Below, piece by piece: positions 58,500 through 62,842 of a stretch of DNA of 62,842 nt. Source of the DNA: Bacillota bacterium (GTDB taxonomy: Bacteria > Bacillota > Clostridia > Christensenellales > CAG-138). Location of the stretch: the NCBI GenBank assembly GCA_023400985.1, contig JAEXEN010000010.1, forward strand, positions 1-62,842, read 5' to 3'. The position numbers and the translations under genes were made by a program. The notes under the pieces are model-generated. The model ran no database searches and was not told the DNA's origin. It saw only the letters and a list, made by a program, of their open reading frames with translations. Every line of letters begins with the position of its first letter. The first letter of the stretch is position 1.

Positions 58500-60176
58500 A
58501 TGGAACAGCTAACGCTCGCCGCCAGATTAAAAAGCGATAAAAAGACCCGGGATGCCTATACGGTAACGATCGCTTTTGTGGCGCTTTACTGCTGGTACAG
58601 CGCATTTTGGGACAATATTAACCTTGAGAACCATGTTTCGTCGCTTGATATGGCATTTAACGACGTGCTGGGCCTGTTTCAGATCGCTTGCGTAGCCGTG
58701 GTGATCTTTGGCTTTTTCTTTATCAAGGGGAAGTTCCTTTCCTCTCCCCGGCCTTTGTGGATCGCTGCGCATATTCTGGCCTTTGCCTTTACACAGGCGC
58801 TTATGCTTACGCACTCGAAAGCGTCCATGATCTCTTGCGCAATCGGAGGCGGCGTATGCGCCGGACTGGTCGGATACCGGTTATTTTATACTATGTTTTT
58901 CTATATCGCCAAGCCCAATCCCGTCCGTGCGGTAGCAGTTGCCTATATTTTTATCAGAACTTATATTTACACCTATGCGATTGTTCCGGAGGAACGGTTT
59001 CCGGAGCTGTTTTTTGCGGTACAGGCCGTCACGCTTCTCTTTAGCCTCCTCCTCAGTCTCGCATTCCGTGGGAACGATATCGAAATCCGATATTTGCTGC
59101 GGGAAAACGATTTCCGGCTTCGGGACACTTGGCCGACGCTCTTGTATGTGGCGGGATTTCAAATCTGCCTTTCACTATATCAGGGCGTTATCGCACCGCA
59201 AATGCCCAGTGATCCTTGGCTAAATGCTTATCAGATCATCCCCAGCGCAGTGACGTTTTTCTGCATGCTTCGCTTCAGCCGCTTGTTCACCATCGCCAAC
59301 ACGGTCCGTCTGTTTCTCGTGATGATTGCGGGCGGCTTTGTTTCGTTTCTGGCGCTGGGGCGTGACAGCAGGATTTTAGTGGATACCTTCATCCAGCCGG
59401 CCTATCTGTTTGCCAATACGTTCTACATTTGGCTGATTTATAGTATTTTCTTCACTTACGGAAACAGGTATCTCAAGCTGCGCCTATTTTTGTGCCTGAA
59501 CGCCGGGGTGCATTATTTATCGCTCATCCTTGTCAAATCGGGTGATATGTGGCCTGTGTCCCATCCAAAAGCGGGAATATTTGCGCTGCCGTTTATCTTC
59601 GGGCTGTTTTTGCTTGTTCCTGCGGTGGATACTTTTATCAGAAAGATCAACGTGCAACGCGAGTATATCGAAAGCCAAAAGGAAAGGGAGGTGCTGCTGC
59701 CTCCGGAGCATCCTTCCATACTTGCGATACGGGACCGTTTTTTGCGTATGTTTGATCTCCAAGGCTCGATCACGCAAAGGGAGCGGGACGTTCTTTCGTA
59801 TTTGATTGCCGATCACGTCGAAGAGATGATCGCCTACTATATGGCTCTCCATCAGCGTGAGGTAAAGGCCGCTATCAAAAGTATTCTTTCAAAATGCGGC
59901 GTTTCTACCAAAGCGGAGCTGATGATGCACATTGGGCACAGGGACGTCCCTGTGGAATGGGGCGCGAATTTGGATGCGGTTCTCGCGGGGTATGGTTTGA
60001 CCAACAGGGAATTGGAAGTCTGTAAACTTTTGGTGGGTGGGAAAAGCCTCAAACAGATTGCCGCTCAACTGCAGATAAGCTTTTCGACCGCCAATTCGCA
60101 TTATAAAGCCATCTACAGAAAGCTCGACGTATCCTCCCGCGCAGAGCTTCTGCGGCTCTTTATCCCTTCGGCATAA
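58500..60176 (+). CDS. Membrane-bound LuxR-family regulator with tandem HTH-like segments
   Basis: A 558-residue protein; ATG at 58500 preceded by GGGGGAAAG. Residues about 20-395 contain some ten to twelve hydrophobic helices of MFS-like layout, without a known enzyme motif, so it is presumably a membrane sensor. Residues 500-555 are a clear LuxR helix-turn-helix (LTNRELEVCKLLVGGKSLKQ, then IYRKLDVSSRAELLRLF). Residues 424-478 form a second, degenerate copy (ITQRERDVLSYLIADHVEEM ... ILSKCGVSTKAELMMHI). LuxR proteins with MFS-like N-termini are known from anaerobic Actinobacteria and Clostridia. It probably controls the genes carrying the three shared promoters, including its own. Confidence 0.85.
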   Translation: MEQLTLAARLKSDKKTRDAYTVTIAFVALYCWYSAFWDNINLENHVSSLDMAFNDVLGLFQIACVAVVIFGFFFIKGKFLSSPRPLWIAAHILAFAFTQALMLTHSKASMISCAIGGGVCAGLVGYRLFYTMFFYIAKPNPVRAVAVAYIFIRTYIYTYAIVPEERFPELFFAVQAVTLLFSLLLSLAFRGNDIEIRYLLRENDFRLRDTWPTLLYVAGFQICLSLYQGVIAPQMPSDPWLNAYQIIPSAVTFFCMLRFSRLFTIANTVRLFLVMIAGGFVSFLALGRDSRILVDTFIQPAYLFANTFYIWLIYSIFFTYGNRYLKLRLFLCLNAGVHYLSLILVKSGDMWPVSHPKAGIFALPFIFGLFLLVPAVDTFIRKINVQREYIESQKEREVLLPPEHPSILAIRDRFLRMFDLQGSITQRERDVLSYLIADHVEEMIAYYMALHQREVKAAIKSILSKCGVSTKAELMMHIGHRDVPVEWGANLDAVLAGYGLTNRELEVCKLLVGGKSLKQIAAQLQISFSTANSHYKAIYRKLDVSSRAELLRLFIPSA

Positions 60177-60207
60177 TATGGCAAAAATTCCTTCCAAACG
60201 TTTTTTC

Positions 60208-60244
60208 ATCAGCCTTTCTCGGTTTTGCGGAGGCTGATTTTTTA
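60208..60244 (+). terminator. Intrinsic terminator of the LuxR gene
   Basis: ATCAGCCT at 60208-60215 and AGGCTGAT at 60231-60238 form an 8-bp stem with a 15-nt loop, followed by six T. It separates the LuxR transcript from the next unit, whose own promoter element starts 17 nt later. Confidence 0.82.
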
Positions 60245-60260
60245 TTGGTTTTTCTTAAAA

Positions 60261-60305
60261 TCACGCGTTTGCGTGATAGGCGGCCGAGGCTGATTCCGAT
60301 ACGAT
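60261..60305 (+). promoter_or_regulatory. LuxR-type activated promoter, site 2 (upstream of the surface protein)
   Basis: TCACGC-GTTT-GCGTGA dyad at 60261-60276, immediately followed by TAGGCGG, then TACGAT at 60300-60305, again exactly 23 bp after the dyad. This is the most symmetrical of the three sites (6-bp arms). Start predicted near 60312, about 90 nt before the coding sequence. Confidence 0.65.
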
Positions 60306-60402
60306 ACGGTTAATGCCGTATAAAGACGTATGCGGGGAATGCGGGCTTAAAGCGCGGATACAAAAAGTATGAAGATAGAAGTATAAAGGAGCTGCACATA
60401 TC

Positions 60403-62721
60403 ATGAAACGAAATCTTAAAAAGAAAAAAACCTTTGTCTTGCTTATGGCAGCCGTCATGCTGCTTGTGATTTTACCCGCTTCGGCACTGGCGGCGGGGGA
60501 TCATCCGGAGCTTGTAAGCGCAAGCATCACAAGCACGGGAGAGTTGGAGCTTGCGTTTGATATGGCGATGGCTGATCCGTCCGCAGACGCCGCTTCGTTT
60601 GCCGTGCGCCGCAACGACGGCAGCATGCGTACCGGAGACACGGCGGCGCTGAAGCCGGGTGATGATACGACTATTGTGTTGACACTAAATTTCCCGCTCC
60701 GCGGGGGCGAAATCTTTACGGCGCGCTATACGCCGGGCGATGTTACCGCAAGCGACGGAAAAACGCTTGAAGCCTTTTCGAATTTTCCTGTGATCAACGG
60801 TCTGCCGCATCCGACGCTTGCGGATGTTACTCTTCCCATGGGCTTTGTTAACAACGCTTATAATCATACCTTTGCCGTGAGCGGCGGCATCCCGTCGTAT
60901 ATGTTTAACGTGTCTGCCGGTACCTTGCCCGCGGGCATGAGCTTATCACAGATAACGGGCGTGCTCAGCGGGGTGCCTATGGCGGCCGGCACATATTGGT
61001 TTCGGGTTCAGGTATCGGATACGGCATATGCGGTGGACACTAGGGAGTATACTGTCACGATAAGCACGCTGACGGTACCGACCGCACCCAAAGCGTTCGT
61101 GGCCGCACCCGGCGACGGTCAGGTGAAGCTCGCATGGGCGATACCCGACAGCGATGGAGGCAGCCCGATTACAAAATATGAGGTTTCCAAGGACAATGGC
61201 GCTCATTGGGTAGACGCTGCCGCCGACACCACAAGCTATACTTTCACAGGCTTGACCAACGGACAGGAATATACCTTTCGGGTGCGGGCGGTCAATATCG
61301 TGGGTGAAAGCGCTTATGCGCTTGTGAACGCGGCGCCTGCGGCGGGGAATGTCTGCGCCATCGGCACGGAACAATACGCTTCGTTTGCCGCCGCGCTTGC
61401 CGCAGTGAACAGCGGCGAAACCATTCGAATGCTGCAAAGCGTTACGCATACTTCCCCTGTCGTAATCGACGGGAAAAACATCGCCTTTGACTTAAATAAC
61501 GGCGATCTCACCATTGAAGTCGCTTCCGGTACGGCGCTGACCGTGAGAAACGGCGGTTGCGTAACGCTTTCGGGCAGCGGGTGGCTGGATGTGAAGGGCG
61601 CGTGGATCGGTGTGCTCGCAAGCAACGGAACCGTTACCGTCCGAAATGCCGAAGCGGCTGCAGGCACGGGCGCGTGGGCGGAAAACGGCGGTATCATCAC
61701 CGTGCTGGGTAACGCTGAGGGGGTCAGCGACGGCGCTTATGCCACCGGCTCCGGCAGTACGATCACGGTAACGGGTGTTGCGACAGCAACAAGCGATGGC
61801 GGCGCCGCGGCCGTCGCGCATTCCTCCGGGTATGTTCAAGTTGGGCACGCCGTTGCCACAGGCATAAACAGCTACGGCGCACGGGCGGATGGAGTTGGTT
61901 CCGCGGTAGAAATTATCGGAAACGTGCAGGGTGTAAGGGGCGGTATCGGCGCGGAGAATTCGGCCGAAATTACCGTGGGCGGCAACGTCACCGCAAACGG
62001 AAGCGGGAGCGTGGGTGCGGAGGCGGACACAGGCGGCAAAATCACCGTCGACGGGGACATTACGGCGGAGAACTATGTAAGGATAGGTTCCGCTGCAAAA
62101 GCGGCGGACGAAAACGATGAGGGAACCAATAAGAGCGGTTATCTGCAGTATTCGGACAGCGTAAGCGATTCCTATGTCTGGGTGAAACAATTCGATTCCG
62201 GCAGCACGCCTGCCGTCGTGACCAACGCGGTTTCCAACGTAGCGGCCTCCGGCGCATCGCTCTCGGGGAGCGTTGCATATACGCTCAGCGGTTCTATTAC
62301 CGAACGCGGCTTCGTGTATGCCACGCATGCTACTCCTACTACCGGCTATGATTCAAAGCTTCAGACCGGCTCCGGTACCGGCAGCTTCAGCGTCGCTATG
62401 GCGGGCCTTTCTCCAAACACCACCTATTATGTGCGTGCTTATGCCATATTGAGCGGAGAGGTGGTCTATTATGGAAGTGAGATCCATTTCACGACGCTTT
62501 CGGGCGGCACGAACCCCGGCGCCAATCCCGGCTCCGGCACGGGTTCCGGCCAGGCGATAAACCTGGAAACAACAGCCGGCGTTCCGAACACCGGCGATAA
62601 CGGCACGCCTTGGCTGATTTGGCTGCTGTTTGGTGCATCTGCCGCGTCGGCGGGGACTGCCATGGCAACAAGGAAAAAGCGGATTGCAAACACACCTTGG
62701 ACCGAATCACCCCGAGAGTGA
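60403..62721 (+). CDS. Sortase-type cell-surface protein with Ig-like, FN3 and beta-helix regions
   Basis: A 772-residue exported protein. N-terminal signal peptide (KKKKTFVLLMAAVMLLVILPASALA); an SwmB/Ig-like domain to about residue 130; a putative-Ig (He-PIG) domain (VNNAYNHTFAVSGGIPSYMFN ... GMSLSQITGVLSGVP); a fibronectin III domain (VPTAPKAFVAAPGDGQVKLAW ... GLTNGQEYTFRVRAVN); about 230 residues of short Gly/Ala/Thr/Val repeats (ITVLGNAEGVSDGAYATGSG and similar) consistent with a beta-helix; a second FN3-like unit (SITERGFVYATHATPTTG); a Gly/Pro linker; and the sorting signal VPNTGD, a hydrophobic stretch and RKKR. The first residue differs from canonical LPxTG. Its stop codon lies inside the next promoter element. 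Confidence 0.85.
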   Translation: MKRNLKKKKTFVLLMAAVMLLVILPASALAAGDHPELVSASITSTGELELAFDMAMADPSADAASFAVRRNDGSMRTGDTAALKPGDDTTIVLTLNFPLRGGEIFTARYTPGDVTASDGKTLEAFSNFPVINGLPHPTLADVTLPMGFVNNAYNHTFAVSGGIPSYMFNVSAGTLPAGMSLSQITGVLSGVPMAAGTYWFRVQVSDTAYAVDTREYTVTISTLTVPTAPKAFVAAPGDGQVKLAWAIPDSDGGSPITKYEVSKDNGAHWVDAAADTTSYTFTGLTNGQEYTFRVRAVNIVGESAYALVNAAPAAGNVCAIGTEQYASFAAALAAVNSGETIRMLQSVTHTSPVVIDGKNIAFDLNNGDLTIEVASGTALTVRNGGCVTLSGSGWLDVKGAWIGVLASNGTVTVRNAEAAAGTGAWAENGGIITVLGNAEGVSDGAYATGSGSTITVTGVATATSDGGAAAVAHSSGYVQVGHAVATGINSYGARADGVGSAVEIIGNVQGVRGGIGAENSAEITVGGNVTANGSGSVGAEADTGGKITVDGDITAENYVRIGSAAKAADENDEGTNKSGYLQYSDSVSDSYVWVKQFDSGSTPAVVTNAVSNVAASGASLSGSVAYTLSGSITERGFVYATHATPTTGYDSKLQTGSGTGSFSVAMAGLSPNTTYYVRAYAILSGEVVYYGSEIHFTTLSGGTNPGANPGSGTGSGQAINLETTAGVPNTGDNGTPWLIWLLFGASAASAGTAMATRKKRIANTPWTESPRE

Positions 62722-62750
62722 TAGGCGGACCGTTTGAAATCTGTTACAGT
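62707..62750 (+). promoter_or_regulatory. LuxR-type activated promoter, site 3 (upstream of the AIM24 gene)
   Basis: TCAC-N7-GTGA dyad at 62707-62721 followed by TAGGCGG, then TACAGT at 62745-62750, 23 bp after the dyad. The element overlaps the end of the surface-protein gene: the GTGA contains its TGA stop and the left arm encodes its last residues (SPRE). Start predicted near 62757, about 30 nt before the next start codon. Confidence 0.65.
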
Positions 62751-62787
62751 GAAGTTGGAAACAAATAGAATGGGGAGGGATTATACT

Positions 62788-62842
62788 GTGAAGTACGTCA
62801 TTCAGGGCGGGCAGCTTCCGGTCGTGATTTGCGAGCTGGAGG
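62788..62842 (+). CDS. AIM24/TIGR00266-family protein, 5' end only
   Basis: GTG start 7 nt after GGGGAGGGA; the 18 visible codons read MKYVIQGGQLPVVICELE, the typical N-terminus of the AIM24 family (beta-sandwich proteins of unknown function, often near stress or envelope genes). The rest of the gene lies beyond the window. It is the third gene preceded by the shared LuxR-type promoter. Confidence 0.7.
   Translation, partial: MKYVIQGGQLPVVICELE

Overview
The window comes from the chromosome of an anaerobic, endospore-forming member of the Bacillota, most likely class Clostridia. The evidence is a complete gerA-type spore germination operon behind a textbook forespore (sigma-G) promoter, an electron-bifurcating type [FeFe]-hydrogenase operon, a pyruvate/2-oxoacid:ferredoxin oxidoreductase, Shine-Dalgarno sequences close to AGGAGG, and sigma-A promoters of the TTGACA-17-TATAAT form. 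By eye the base composition is moderately GC-rich, except for one conspicuous AT-rich island next to a tRNA-Leu gene. I cannot name the genus.

Layout. (1) 1-16190: a beta-glycan oligosaccharide locus. A GH2 beta-mannosidase diverges from a LacI-type regulator, which is followed by an Opp/Dpp-type ABC importer (binding lipoprotein, two permeases, two ATPases) and cytosolic GH3, GH94 (cellobiose phosphorylase-like) and GH1 enzymes. The set fits uptake of beta-1,4-gluco/manno-oligosaccharides with phosphorolytic and hydrolytic cleavage inside the cell. (2) 16220-22819 (minus strand): a MATE exporter behind a leader with an intrinsic terminator, a four-gene germination operon, a previously hidden 37-residue peptide with ten cysteines, and a zinc-ribbon protein. 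(3) 23006-26790: tRNA-Leu(UAA), then AT-rich accessory genes (methyltransferase, alpha/alpha-toroid protein) separated by a duplicated 70-bp terminator-bearing segment, then small membrane, repeat and RNHCP proteins. (4) 26804-33852 (minus): a six-gene surface-glycan operon (glucose-1-phosphate cytidylyltransferase, three GT2 enzymes, an FkbM methyltransferase, a radical SAM protein). (5) 34009-39382: an Ntn amide hydrolase, class I fructose-bisphosphate aldolase, and glycerol dehydrogenase with a fused dihydroxyacetone kinase. (6) 39456-48614: a Liv-type amino-acid importer, a methionine gamma-lyase-like enzyme, an orphan alanine-racemase C-terminal-like domain and a four-subunit 2-oxoacid:ferredoxin oxidoreductase. 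Together these read as an amino-acid (methionine?) to acyl-CoA pathway. (7) 48913-56475: a PocR-AraC regulator, an orphan OmpR-type regulator and hydCBA, in which HydB is fused to a GltD-like flavoprotein. (8) 56741-62842: a decayed lipocalin(CrtC-like)/phytoene-desaturase-like locus, a membrane-bound LuxR regulator with two tandem HTH-like segments, a sortase-type surface protein and the start of an AIM24-family gene.

The most interesting observation is in region 8. The LuxR gene, the surface protein and the AIM24 gene are each preceded by the same promoter architecture: a TCAC-N7/8-GTGATAGGC dyad, exactly 23 bp, then a TAC(A/G)NT -10 element. That places the dyad centre near -43, where LuxR-class activators bind. 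It predicts a small, probably autoregulated regulon. Other points worth a second look are the Cys-rich peptide, the tRNA-linked duplicated cassettes, the alanine-racemase-like orphan domain, the HydB-GltD fusion and the MATE leader.

Limits: all family calls come from reading motifs in translated sequence; no database search, structure prediction or RNA folding was run. Promoter and terminator calls are by eye.
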